Positions 5,917 to 12,589 are shown, numbered from the stretch's first letter. The stretch is 12,993 bases of DNA from Deltaproteobacteria bacterium (GCA_016234955.1 JACRNN010000210.1:1-12993), one strand, 5' to 3'. Program-made: numbers and translations. Notes: generated from the letters alone by a model not told the origin.

Positions 5917-7119
5917 ATGTCATCAGAGGAATTCCACAGGATAAAGCGGCTCCCGCCGTATGTGTTCAACATAGTGACCGACCTGAAGGTCGCGGCCCGC
6001 AGGCGCGGGGAGGACATCATAGACTTCGGGATGGGCAACCCGGACCAGCCCACGCCCAAGCACGTGGTGGATAAGCTCATAGAGGCCTCGCAGAACCCGA
6101 GGAACCACCGCTACTCGGCGTCGAGGGGGATATACAAGCTCCGCCTCGCCATAGCGGACTGGTACAAGAGGCGCTATGACGTCGACATAGACCCGGAGAC
6201 CGAGGCCGTGGCCACCATCGGCTCGAAAGAGGGCATCTCGCACCTCGCCCTCGCGGTCATAGGGCCGGGAGACGTGGTCTTTGTCCCGAGCCCGACCTAT
6301 CCGATACACACCTACTCGGTCATCATAGCGGGAGGGGACGTAAGGAGCATACCGCTCCTGCCGGGGGTCGATTTTTTCGACGAGATGCAGAAGGCCGTGA
6401 AGCAGACATGGCCCAGACCCAAGCTCCTTGTGCTCAACTTCCCGCACAACCCGACTACAGAGGTGGTGGACAGGGCGTTTTTCCAGAAGGTCGTGGACTT
6501 CGCCAAGGAGAACGACCTGATGGTGGTGCACGACCTCGCGTACGCGGACATAGTGTTTGACGGGTACAAGGCCCCGAGCTTCCTTGAGATACCGGGGGCC
6601 AAGGACGTGGGGGTGGAGTTCTTCACCCTCTCCAAGAGCTACAACATGCCGGGGTGGAGGGTGGGGTTCGCCGTTGGCAACAGGAGGCTCATCTCCGCCC
6701 TTACCAGGCTAAAGAGCTACCTCGATTACGGGATGTTCCAGCCTATACAGATAGCCGGGATAATAGCCCTCAACGGCCCGCAGGACTGCGTCCATGAGAT
6801 ATGCAAGACCTATGAATCGAGGAGGGACGTCCTCATAGACAGCTTCTCAAAGGCTGGATGGGAGATAGACAAGCCGAAGGCCACCATGTTCGTATGGGCG
6901 CGGATCCCCGAGCACTTGAGGTCGATGAAGTCCATCGAGTTCTCCAAGTTCCTGCTCGATAAGGCGAAGGTGGCGGTTTCCCCGGGCATCGGCTTCGGGG
7001 AGTACGGCGACGACTACGTGAGGATGGCGCTCGTCGAGAACGAGCAGAGGATAAGGCAGGCCGCCAAGTCTATCAAGAAGGCGCTTGAGATACCGGCCGC
7101 CGAGGCTATAGGGAAGTAA
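5917..7119 (+). CDS. alaC: Alanine aminotransferase, AlaC type (PLP fold type I)
   Basis: Transfers the amino group from glutamate to pyruvate to give alanine; cytoplasmic. The 400 residues align by eye along their length with E. coli AlaC (YfdZ): RLPPYVFNI (11-19), AARRRGEDIIDF.MGNPD (26-43), SRGI.KLR (69-76), IGSKEG (101-106), NPT (178-180), HDLAYADIV (205-213, with PLP Asp206 and Tyr209), SKSYNMPGWR (239-248, Schiff-base Lys240), SPGIGFG (355-361) and the carboxylate-binding Arg369. LL-diaminopimelate or aspartate aminotransferase are alternatives, but the motifs fit AlaC better. The ATG has only a distant AGGG. It leads the hom-thrC-apgM group, 136 bp before hom, as in Geobacter-like genomes. 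Confidence 0.9.
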   Translation: MSSEEFHRIKRLPPYVFNIVTDLKVAARRRGEDIIDFGMGNPDQPTPKHVVDKLIEASQNPRNHRYSASRGIYKLRLAIADWYKRRYDVDIDPETEAVATIGSKEGISHLALAVIGPGDVVFVPSPTYPIHTYSVIIAGGDVRSIPLLPGVDFFDEMQKAVKQTWPRPKLLVLNFPHNPTTEVVDRAFFQKVVDFAKENDLMVVHDLAYADIVFDGYKAPSFLEIPGAKDVGVEFFTLSKSYNMPGWRVGFAVGNRRLISALTRLKSYLDYGMFQPIQIAGIIALNGPQDCVHEICKTYESRRDVLIDSFSKAGWEIDKPKATMFVWARIPEHLRSMKSIEFSKFLLDKAKVAVSPGIGFGEYGDDYVRMALVENEQRIRQAAKSIKKALEIPAAEAIGK

Positions 7120-7125
7120 GCAGGC

Positions 7126-7245
7126 TGAACATGCATGGCGAGCGCATTCCCCGTAGCTTGGCCAGCGGGGTTAAGCGAGCGAATCGAATTAGATATTTCC
7201 TTATATGTCGAGGCTCCCCGCTGGCCAAGCCGCGGGGAGCCTCAA
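7126..7245 (+). repeat. Interspersed repeat, copy 2 (R2)
   Basis: About 120 bp, alignable with 3621-3738. It contains a perfect 15-bp inverted pair, gcttggccagcgggg (7156-7170) and its complement (7216-7230). It also has a second 9-bp hairpin, ggctccccg (7212-7220) with cggggagcc (7233-7241), that shares bases 7216-7220 with the first, so the two cannot form together. It begins seven bases after the alaC stop and ends ten bases before the hom ATG, filling almost the whole gap. Confidence 0.88.
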
Positions 7246-7255
7246 AGAGACGCGC

Positions 7256-8590
7256 ATGGCTCAAAAAAACATCGACAGGATAAACGTGGGGCTCATCGGC
7301 TTCGGGACCGTGGGCACCGGCGTCGTGAAGGTCCTCAAGGAGAACGCCTCCATCCTCAGGGACAGGCTCGGGTGCGAGGTCGTCCTGAAAAAGATAGCCG
7401 ACCATGACATCGCGCGGGACAGGGGCGTGAGGGTGGAGCAGGACGTCCTTACCACGGACGCCAGCGAGGTCATAAACGACCCGGAGATATCCATCGTCAT
7501 AGAGCTTATCGGCGGGACAGGCGCGGCAAAGGACCTCATAATGGAGGCCATGGACAGGGGCAAGCACGTAGTCACCGCGAACAAGGCGCTCTTGTCCACC
7601 CACGGCCGCGAGATATTCGAAAAGGCCGTGAGCAAGGGCGTGGACATATACTTCGAGGCGAGCGTGGGGGGCGGCATCCCCGTCATAAAGGCCCTGAGGG
7701 AGGGGCTCGTGGCCAACAGGATAGAGTCGATGTACGGGATAATAAACGGCACGGCCAACTATATACTGAGCAAGATGACCAACGACGGCGGCAGGTTCGA
7801 GGACGTCCTCCGAAGGGCCCAGGAGAAGGGATACGCCGAGGCCGACCCCTCCTACGACGTGGAGGGAATAGACACCGCCAACAAGCTCGCCATACTGATA
7901 AACCTCGCCTACGGCACCTACATCAAGCCGGGCGACATATATACCGAGGGCATAACGAGCCTGAGCCAGCTCGACATCAAGTTCGCCAAAGAGTTCGGCT
8001 ACAGGATAAAGCTCCTTGCGATAGCCAAGTCCGTGGATTCCCGGATAGAGGCGCGGGTCCACCCGACGATGATACCGGCGTCCCATCCCCTGGCCAACAT
8101 TGACGGGGTATATAACGCCATACACCTGAGGGGCAACGCGGTCGGCTCGGTCATGCTCTACGGGCTCGGCGCGGGCATGATGCCCACGGCGAGCGCGGTC
8201 GCGGCCGACATTGCGGACATATGCAGGAACATGAGGAAAGGGGCCGCCAACAGGCTCCCCCCGCTCTCTTACACCGGGGACGCGGTGAGGGAGGTAGGCA
8301 TAAAGGACATAAGCTCCCTTGAGATACCTTATTACATAAGGTTCCTGGCCATGGACAAGCCCGGCGTGCTCTCCAAGATATCCGGGGTGCTCGGCGCACA
8401 CAATATAAGCATCTCCTCGGTCATACAGAAGGACAGGAAGATCGGCGGGGCCGTGCCCCTGGTCATAGTCACCCACAACGCGTTGGAGAGGGAGCTGCGA
8501 AGTTCCATGGAAGAGATAGAGAAGCTCGATATAATACAGGACAAGATAGTATACATAAGGATAGAGGAGAATCTCGGTGCGGCTAACTAA
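7256..8590 (+). CDS. hom: Homoserine dehydrogenase with C-terminal ACT domain
   Basis: Reduces aspartate semialdehyde to homoserine, the branch point to threonine and methionine; cytoplasmic. 444 residues. It has an N-terminal Rossmann fold with GLIGFGTVGTG (12-22), TANKALL (107-113), then the catalytic domain with GIINGTANYIL (161-171) and KGYAEADPSYDVEGIDTANKL (191-211, conserved acidic and Lys residues). From about 358 it carries an ACT domain (YYIRFLAMDKPGVLSKI...), the usual site of feedback control by threonine. The frame is open up to an ATG at 7205, but that segment is inside repeat R2 and encodes no conserved sequence, so I start at 7256 (MAQKNIDRINVGLIG). No aspartokinase domain is fused. 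It overlaps thrC by 14 bp. Confidence 0.95.
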   Translation: MAQKNIDRINVGLIGFGTVGTGVVKVLKENASILRDRLGCEVVLKKIADHDIARDRGVRVEQDVLTTDASEVINDPEISIVIELIGGTGAAKDLIMEAMDRGKHVVTANKALLSTHGREIFEKAVSKGVDIYFEASVGGGIPVIKALREGLVANRIESMYGIINGTANYILSKMTNDGGRFEDVLRRAQEKGYAEADPSYDVEGIDTANKLAILINLAYGTYIKPGDIYTEGITSLSQLDIKFAKEFGYRIKLLAIAKSVDSRIEARVHPTMIPASHPLANIDGVYNAIHLRGNAVGSVMLYGLGAGMMPTASAVAADIADICRNMRKGAANRLPPLSYTGDAVREVGIKDISSLEIPYYIRFLAMDKPGVLSKISGVLGAHNISISSVIQKDRKIGGAVPLVIVTHNALERELRSSMEEIEKLDIIQDKIVYIRIEENLGAAN

Positions 8591-9647
8591 AAAAGGGCTA
8601 TGGGGCGGGATAATAAGGGAGTTCAGGGATTTTCTGCCTGAGATACACGACTCCGCCGTCACGACGCTCCTTGAAGGCAACACCCCTTTGATAGAGACGG
8701 TGAACCTCAAGGACGTATTCGGCGATATCAGGATGCTCCTCAAGTACGAGGGGCTCAACCCCACGGGGTCTTTCAAGGACAGGGGCATGACCATGGCGGT
8801 ATCCAAGGCGCGTGAGGAAGGCGCAGGCGCCGTCATATGCGCCTCCACCGGGAATACCTCCGCCTCCGCATCCGCTTACGCGGCGAGGGCCGGGATGAGG
8901 GCCTACGTGCTCGTGCCCGAGGGGAGTGTTGCCATGGGCAAGCTCTCGCAGGCGATGATGCACGGCGCGCTCGTCCTGCAGATAAAGGGCAACTTCGACG
9001 ACGCGCTCAATATAGTGAAGGAGATAACGCGGGACTATCCGGTCAAGATGGTCAACTCCATCAACCCCTACAGGATAGAGGGGCAGAAGACCGCGGCCTT
9101 CGAGATATGCGAGCACCTCGGCCACGCCCCGACGTACCACTTCCTGCCCGTCGGCAACGCCGGCAACATCACGGCGTACTGGAAGGGCTACAGGGAGTAC
9201 GAAAAAGAGGGGATAATATCGAACCTCCCGAAGATGATGGGCTTCCAGGCCGAGGGGGCCGCCCCCATAGTCCTCGGGCGCCCGGTTGAGAACCCTCAGA
9301 CCATAGCCACCGCCATAAAGATAGGCAACCCGGCGAGCTGGGACAGCGCCGTAGAGGCGCGGCGGGAGAGCGGCGGGCTGATAGACTCGGTAACCGACGA
9401 CGAGATAATAGAGGCGTACAAGCTCCTTGCATCGAGGGAAGGGGTCTTTTGCGAGCCGGCCAGCGCGGCGAGCCTCGCAGGGGCGATGAAGATGAAGAGG
9501 GAGGGCGTCCTGACCGACGGTGACACGGTCGTATGCACGCTGACCGGCCACGGCCTCAAGGACCCGGATATGGCGATAAAGGCCTCGGCGAAACCGGTAA
9601 AGGTCCCTGCCGACGTAAAGAAGATACTCAAGGCCATGGGGCTGTAA
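8577..9647 (+). CDS. thrC: Threonine synthase
   Basis: PLP enzyme that converts O-phospho-L-homoserine to threonine. 356 residues, the short form of the family. LLEGNTPL (31-38), the Schiff-base Lys67 in NPTGSFKDRG (61-70), ASTGNTSASA (89-98), the phosphate-binding GNAGN (193-197), EPASAAS (293-299) and a late TGHGLKD (323-329) are all in place. It starts with a GTG inside the end of hom, with GAGGAG (8565-8570) six bases upstream, so translation is coupled to hom. Its substrate needs a homoserine kinase; no thrB is present in the window, but an ApgM-family gene follows 152 bp downstream. Confidence 0.95.
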   Translation: MRLTKKGLWGGIIREFRDFLPEIHDSAVTTLLEGNTPLIETVNLKDVFGDIRMLLKYEGLNPTGSFKDRGMTMAVSKAREEGAGAVICASTGNTSASASAYAARAGMRAYVLVPEGSVAMGKLSQAMMHGALVLQIKGNFDDALNIVKEITRDYPVKMVNSINPYRIEGQKTAAFEICEHLGHAPTYHFLPVGNAGNITAYWKGYREYEKEGIISNLPKMMGFQAEGAAPIVLGRPVENPQTIATAIKIGNPASWDSAVEARRESGGLIDSVTDDEIIEAYKLLASREGVFCEPASAASLAGAMKMKREGVLTDGDTVVCTLTGHGLKDPDMAIKASAKPVKVPADVKKILKAMGL

Positions 9648-9665
9648 GCGGCCCTGAAGAACCAT

Positions 9666-9686
9666 GCGGGGTTAAGCGGGCGAATC
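9666..9686 (+). repeat. Fragment of the R1/R2 repeat (R3)
   Basis: 21 bases match 7165-7185 in R2 with one difference (gcggggttaagcg(g/a)gcgaatc). The flanks on both sides of the match are lost. It lies 18 bases after the thrC stop and just before an unrelated palindrome at 9695. Confidence 0.6.
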
Positions 9687-9694
9687 TGACTTGG

Positions 9695-9773
9695 TTATCG
9701 GTTATCAGTTATCGGTTATCGGTGATCGGAAAAAATACGTCTTTATCCTTCACTGATAACAGATAACCGATAA
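9695..9773. repeat. Palindrome built from ttatcggttatc units
   Basis: The left arm 9695-9717 and right arm 9751-9773 are complementary at 20 of 23 positions, and the left side also carries a further ttatcggtgatcgg unit. The loop is about 33 bases. It contrasts sharply with the GC-rich genes on either side. It may terminate or stabilise the thrC message, or be a mobile miniature element. Confidence 0.75.
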
Positions 9774-9781
9774 TAAAACGG

Positions 9782-9787
9782 TATAAT
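9782..9787 (+). promoter_or_regulatory. Consensus TATAAT box before apgM
   Basis: A perfect -10 hexamer lies nine bases after the palindrome and 12 bases before the apgM ATG. No convincing -35 is seen 16-18 bp upstream, and the leader would be very short, so it may be chance. The AAGGGA at 9789-9794, five bases from the ATG, is the likely ribosome binding site. Confidence 0.25.
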
Positions 9788-9799
9788 TAAGGGAACGGC

Positions 9800-11026
9800 A
9801 TGAAGTACATAATACTGATAGGCGACGGCATGGCGGACTATCCGGTAAAGGAGCTCGGGGGCAAGACCCCCCTTGAGTACGCGGATATCCCTAACCTCGA
9901 CCGCCTCGCCGCTACGGGCAAGTTCGGGCTCTTCGCCACGGTGCCCACGGGCATGAGCCCCGGGAGCGATGTCGCCAACTTAAGCGTCCTCGGCTACGAC
10001 CCTAAGAGGTACTATACGGGCAGGGCCCCGCTCGAGGCCGCGTCCATCGGGGTGAAGCTCGAGGCCGGGGACATAGCCTTCAGATGCAACCTCGTTACCC
10101 TGAAGCAAGAGGGCGGCTCCATGGTGATGGAGGACTACAGCGCCGGACATATCTCCACCGAAGAGGCGAGCGAAATAGTGCTCGACCTCGACAAGGCCCT
10201 CGCAGGCGGAGGGGTGAGGTTCTACCCGGGCACGGGCTACAGGCACCTGATGGTATGGAAGGGCGGGACAAAGGCGTTGAAGACCACCCCGCCGCACGAC
10301 ATATCAGACAAGAAGATAGACGGCCATCTCCCATCCGGGAGCGGGGCCGACAAGCTCATAGGGCTTATGAAGGGGTCATGGGATATCTTGAAGGGCCATC
10401 CGGTCAACAGGAAGAGGGCTGAGGCCGGGAAGAGGCCGGCCACCTCGATCTGGCTCTGGGGGCAGGGCAGCGCCCCGGCCATGCCCACCCTCAAGGAGAG
10501 GTTCGGCGTTGAGGGATCGATAATATCGGCCGTAGACCTTATGAAGGGCATAGGCATATACGCCGGGCTCGAGGTCATAAAGGTCCCCGGCGCCACCGGC
10601 TACATAGACACCAACTACAGGGGCAAGGCCGACTACGCGCTCGCCTCGCTTGAGAAAAAGGCATTCGTCTGCGTCCACGTCGAGGCCCCGGACGAGGCCG
10701 GCCACAACGGCAACCTCAAGGACAAGGTGCGCGCCATAGAGGACTTTGACAGGGAGGTCGTCGGCAGGGTCTTGAAGGGGCTCGAAAGGTTCGGCGGATG
10801 GAGGTTGCTTGCGCTTCCGGACCACCCCACCCCTGTCGCCCTTAAGACGCACACCCCTGACCCCGTGCCGTTCGCGTTGTGCGACGGGGGGGCGCTCCAT
10901 AAGGAGATGGGCGCGGCCAGGTTCACCGAGGCCGCGGCGGCAGACTCAGGGGTGCTGGTCGAGGACTGCGGAGCGATGATAGAGGAGCTATTCGGAAGGA
11001 CGGAGCGGGTCTGCGGCGTCAAGTAG
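9800..11026 (+). CDS. apgM: ApgM-family phosphoglycerate mutase, probable homoserine kinase
   Basis: A member of the cofactor-independent phosphoglycerate mutase (archaeal-type)/alkaline phosphatase superfamily, 408 residues. Metal and nucleophile motifs: IGDGMADYP (7-15, Asp9), SPGSDVANLSVLGYDP (53-68, nucleophile Ser56), HVEAPDEAGHNG (293-304, Asp298 and His302), LPDHPTP (339-345, Asp341-His342) and THTPDPVPF (350-358, His351). Family members of this subtype (TIGR02535) are annotated as proposed homoserine kinases because they sit with threonine genes where thrB is missing. That is the arrangement here: hom-thrC-apgM, with no GHMP-type thrB in view. Phosphoglycerate mutase in glycolysis remains the alternative. 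The gene is followed by a strong terminator that closes the group. Confidence 0.9.
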   Translation: MKYIILIGDGMADYPVKELGGKTPLEYADIPNLDRLAATGKFGLFATVPTGMSPGSDVANLSVLGYDPKRYYTGRAPLEAASIGVKLEAGDIAFRCNLVTLKQEGGSMVMEDYSAGHISTEEASEIVLDLDKALAGGGVRFYPGTGYRHLMVWKGGTKALKTTPPHDISDKKIDGHLPSGSGADKLIGLMKGSWDILKGHPVNRKRAEAGKRPATSIWLWGQGSAPAMPTLKERFGVEGSIISAVDLMKGIGIYAGLEVIKVPGATGYIDTNYRGKADYALASLEKKAFVCVHVEAPDEAGHNGNLKDKVRAIEDFDREVVGRVLKGLERFGGWRLLALPDHPTPVALKTHTPDPVPFALCDGGALHKEMGAARFTEAAAADSGVLVEDCGAMIEELFGRTERVCGVK

Positions 11027-11058
11027 GCGCGGCGCGGACACACGCCAATGATATGGAT

Positions 11059-11094
11059 AAGGCCCCGGGCCGGAGCGGCTTAGGGGCCTTTTTT
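11059..11094 (+). terminator. Intrinsic terminator after apgM
   Basis: aaggcccc (11059-11066) pairs with ggggcctt (11083-11090), an inner gccg/cggc (11069-11072 with 11076-11079) extends the stem, and six T follow at 11089-11094. It ends the alaC-hom-thrC-apgM region. Confidence 0.92.
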
Positions 11095-11192
11095 ATACGG
11101 TCCGTCAGAACTTTGCATACCTTCGTCGCTCCTCGGCAGGCTCCACTCGCCGCGAAGCTGTGCAAGTGGAAGTTTGTTCTGACGTCCCGTAT
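11095..11192. repeat. 98-bp palindromic element between apgM and mtgA
   Basis: Ends 11095-11111 and 11176-11192 are inverted copies, matching at 15 of 17 positions (atacggNNcgtcagaac). Further inner pairs include a cttcg/cgaag pair. It abuts the T-run of the apgM terminator. It contains no coding sequence. Confidence 0.72.
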
Positions 11193-11215
11193 GCGTATTC
11201 ATTTATGACGTTGTG

Positions 11216-11221
11216 TATAAT
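11216..11221 (+). promoter_or_regulatory. TATAAT box before mtgA
   Basis: A perfect -10 hexamer lies 33 bases before the mtgA start codon, a sensible leader length, in a gap that follows a terminator and so needs a promoter. No good TTGACA-like box is seen 16-18 bp upstream. Confidence 0.4.
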
Positions 11222-11254
11222 AGGTATAGCGAGTGTATGGCGGGATAGTCGATA

Positions 11255-12025
11255 ATGAAAAAGATATTCTTGATATTGTTTATACTGGCGGCTGTCCCTG
11301 TTGCGCTATACATGGTCTTCATCCCTGACGTATCCTCCCTCAGGAAGAATAACCCCAAGAAGACCTCCATGATGAGGTACAGGGAGGCGCAGTGGGTCGC
11401 CAAGGGGCAGAGAAGGAAGATATCCCACGTCTGGGCGCCGTACTCGAGGATATCCCCGTACCTTGTCAAGGCCGTCATCATAGCCGAGGACGACAAGTTC
11501 TGGCGACACGAGGGGTTCGACTTCGAGGCCATGCAGAAGGCCGTGGAAAAGGACATAAAGGCCGGGAGGCTCAAGGCAGGGGGCTCCACCATCAGCCAGC
11601 AGCTCGCCAAGAACCTCTACCTTACGCCTGAGAAGTCCATCCTCAGGAAGCTTCGGGAGGCCGTCATCACCTGGAAGATAGAGAGGACGCTCTCCAAGAG
11701 GCGGATAATAGAGCTCTACCTGAACGTCGTGGAGTGGGGCGACGGGGTCTTCGGGGCCGAGGCCGCGGCGCGCGCCTACTTCGGCAAGGCGGCCTATGAG
11801 CTCACGCCGATGGAGGCGGCCCGTATGGCCGTGGTCCTGCCGAACCCGAGGAGGCTAAACGTAGCCGGAGACCAGAGGTACGTCAACGCCCGCGCCGATA
11901 TAATATATAACATCATGGTCAAAAGGGGTATAGTGGTCCCCGAGCTGGATGAGATGGAGAGGGGCGGGGAGGCCGAGGCCCCCATGCCTGTGCCCCAGGC
12001 ACCACAATCCCAACAATCCCCATAA
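11255..12025 (+). CDS. mtgA: Monofunctional peptidoglycan glycosyltransferase (GT51)
   Basis: Polymerises lipid II into glycan strands on the outer face of the inner membrane. 256 residues: a single N-terminal membrane anchor (about 3-22, FLILFILAAVPVALYMVFI), then a GT51 domain. Its motifs are EDDKFWRHEGFD (78-89, catalytic Glu78), GGSTISQQLAKNL (109-121), KLREAVITWKIERTLSKRRIIELYLN (132-157, spread), WGDGVFGAEAAARAYFGK (161-178, spread) and EAARMAVVLPNP (187-198). There is no transpeptidase domain, so it is not a class A PBP. The C-terminus is an unusual Pro/Gln-rich tail (about 240-256) encoded by DNA with repeated aatccc units. The ATG at 11255 has only a weak GGGA upstream. Confidence 0.93.
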   Translation: MKKIFLILFILAAVPVALYMVFIPDVSSLRKNNPKKTSMMRYREAQWVAKGQRRKISHVWAPYSRISPYLVKAVIIAEDDKFWRHEGFDFEAMQKAVEKDIKAGRLKAGGSTISQQLAKNLYLTPEKSILRKLREAVITWKIERTLSKRRIIELYLNVVEWGDGVFGAEAAARAYFGKAAYELTPMEAARMAVVLPNPRRLNVAGDQRYVNARADIIYNIMVKRGIVVPELDEMERGGEAEAPMPVPQAPQSQQSP

Positions 12026-12118
12026 TCCCCCAAAGCCGCTGTCGGCCCAACCTCACAAATCACTCGACTTTTCAAATCTCGCAATTTGACGATCCATCCA
12101 TGGATTGCTTAGGGAACC

Positions 12119-12248
12119 TCTGATTAATTCGCAATAGCATGTCATTCTGAGCAAAGCGAAGAATCTCAACGTCTATAAAATCAATAAGTTACGAGATTCT
12201 TCGGTCGCTACGCTTCCTCAGAATGACAGAAAAACATAATTAATCAGA
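12119..12248. repeat. Miniature inverted-repeat element, 130 bp
   Basis: Perfect 11-bp ends tctgattaatt (12119-12129) and aattaatcaga (12238-12248). Inside are further inverted pairs gtcattctga (12141-12150) with tcagaatgac (12218-12227) and agaatctc (12160-12167) with gagattct (12193-12200). The right half carries cggtcgctacgcttcc where the left has the shorter gcaaagcg. No ORF. The motif gtcattctgag...gaagaatctc is, from memory, common in environmental bacterial genomes. A half copy lies at 5627-5677. The 12026-12118 stretch before it shows nothing but the small palindrome atccatggat. Confidence 0.82.
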
Positions 12249-12254
12249 TATAAT
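12249..12254 (+). promoter_or_regulatory. TATAAT box before the 30-codon gene
   Basis: A perfect -10 hexamer begins on the base after the right end of the inverted-repeat element and 45 bases before the small gene's ATG. The nearest -35-like sequence, ATGACA at 12223-12228 inside the element, is 20 bp away, which is longer than optimal. Confidence 0.4.
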
Positions 12255-12299
12255 GGGGGTGTAAGGTGGAGTTGGGCCTTACAGAAAGGAGGCGAGCAT

Positions 12300-12392
12300 A
12301 TGAAACACTCAATATTGATGGCCGATATATTCGATATGATCGTCAGCCTCGTTGTGTTTGCGGTTGGTATGTCGGTCGCGGCGATATTATAG
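12300..12392 (+). CDS. 30-residue single-span membrane peptide, unknown function
   Basis: ATG at 12300 to TAG at 12390-12392 encodes MKHSILMADIFDMIVSLVVF then AVGMSVAAIL. Residues from about 10 to 30 form one hydrophobic segment (IFDMIVSLVVFAVGMSVAAIL). A near-perfect Shine-Dalgarno AAAGGAGG (12285-12292) lies seven bases before the ATG, much better than those of most larger genes here. A TATAAT box lies upstream and a strong intrinsic terminator starts 33 bases after the stop, so it could be its own transcription unit of about 200 bases. It does not look like KdpF or CydX to me. Alternatives are a small toxin-like peptide, a subunit of a membrane complex, or a leader peptide. A longer overlapping frame (12266-12586) runs through the terminator and is less credible. 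Confidence 0.6.
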   Translation: MKHSILMADIFDMIVSLVVFAVGMSVAAIL

Positions 12393-12425
12393 GCCCTGTG
12401 ACCGTGTTCTTATCCATCGGCTATG

Positions 12426-12463
12426 GAGGGGGACGCCCATTAAAGGCATCCCCCTCTTTTTTT
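12426..12463 (+). terminator. Intrinsic terminator after the small membrane peptide
   Basis: A 12-bp stem (12426-12437 with 12445-12456, one C-A mismatch) with a 7-base loop is followed by seven T (12457-12463). It separates the small gene from the helicase promoter. Between it and 12560 I see no feature. Confidence 0.92.
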
Positions 12464-12560
12464 GTCGGCGTCATAGTCCCATCCGGGGGATGCGGGGAAG
12501 AGCCGCGCCCGGACGGAGGCTCAGCCCCCGCCTCAATCCTATCCCGGCAAAACCTTCTGT

Positions 12561-12589
12561 TTGTAATTTTTTCCTTTCTGTGTTAGTAT
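12561..12589 (+). promoter_or_regulatory. Candidate sigma-70 promoter for the DEAD-box gene
   Basis: TTGTAA (12561-12566) and TAGTAT (12584-12589) are 17 bp apart, and a TGn extended -10 (12581-12583) precedes the second box. The region is T-rich and follows a terminator. The leader would be about 30-35 bases. Confidence 0.5.

Noticed and set aside
7106..8848. A 580-codon open frame on the minus strand
   Set aside because: It is antisense to hom and part of thrC, which have complete family motifs. Its protein is rich in Gly, His, Tyr and Arg as expected for an antisense shadow of GC-rich genes.
3621..9686. The R1/R2/R3 repeats as a CRISPR array
   Set aside because: Copies are kilobases apart, differ in length and sequence and there are no regular spacers or cas genes.
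12266..12586. A 106-codon frame overlapping the small membrane-peptide gene
   Set aside because: It runs through a strong terminator and has a GTG start with a poor ribosome binding site; the 30-codon frame fits the signals better.
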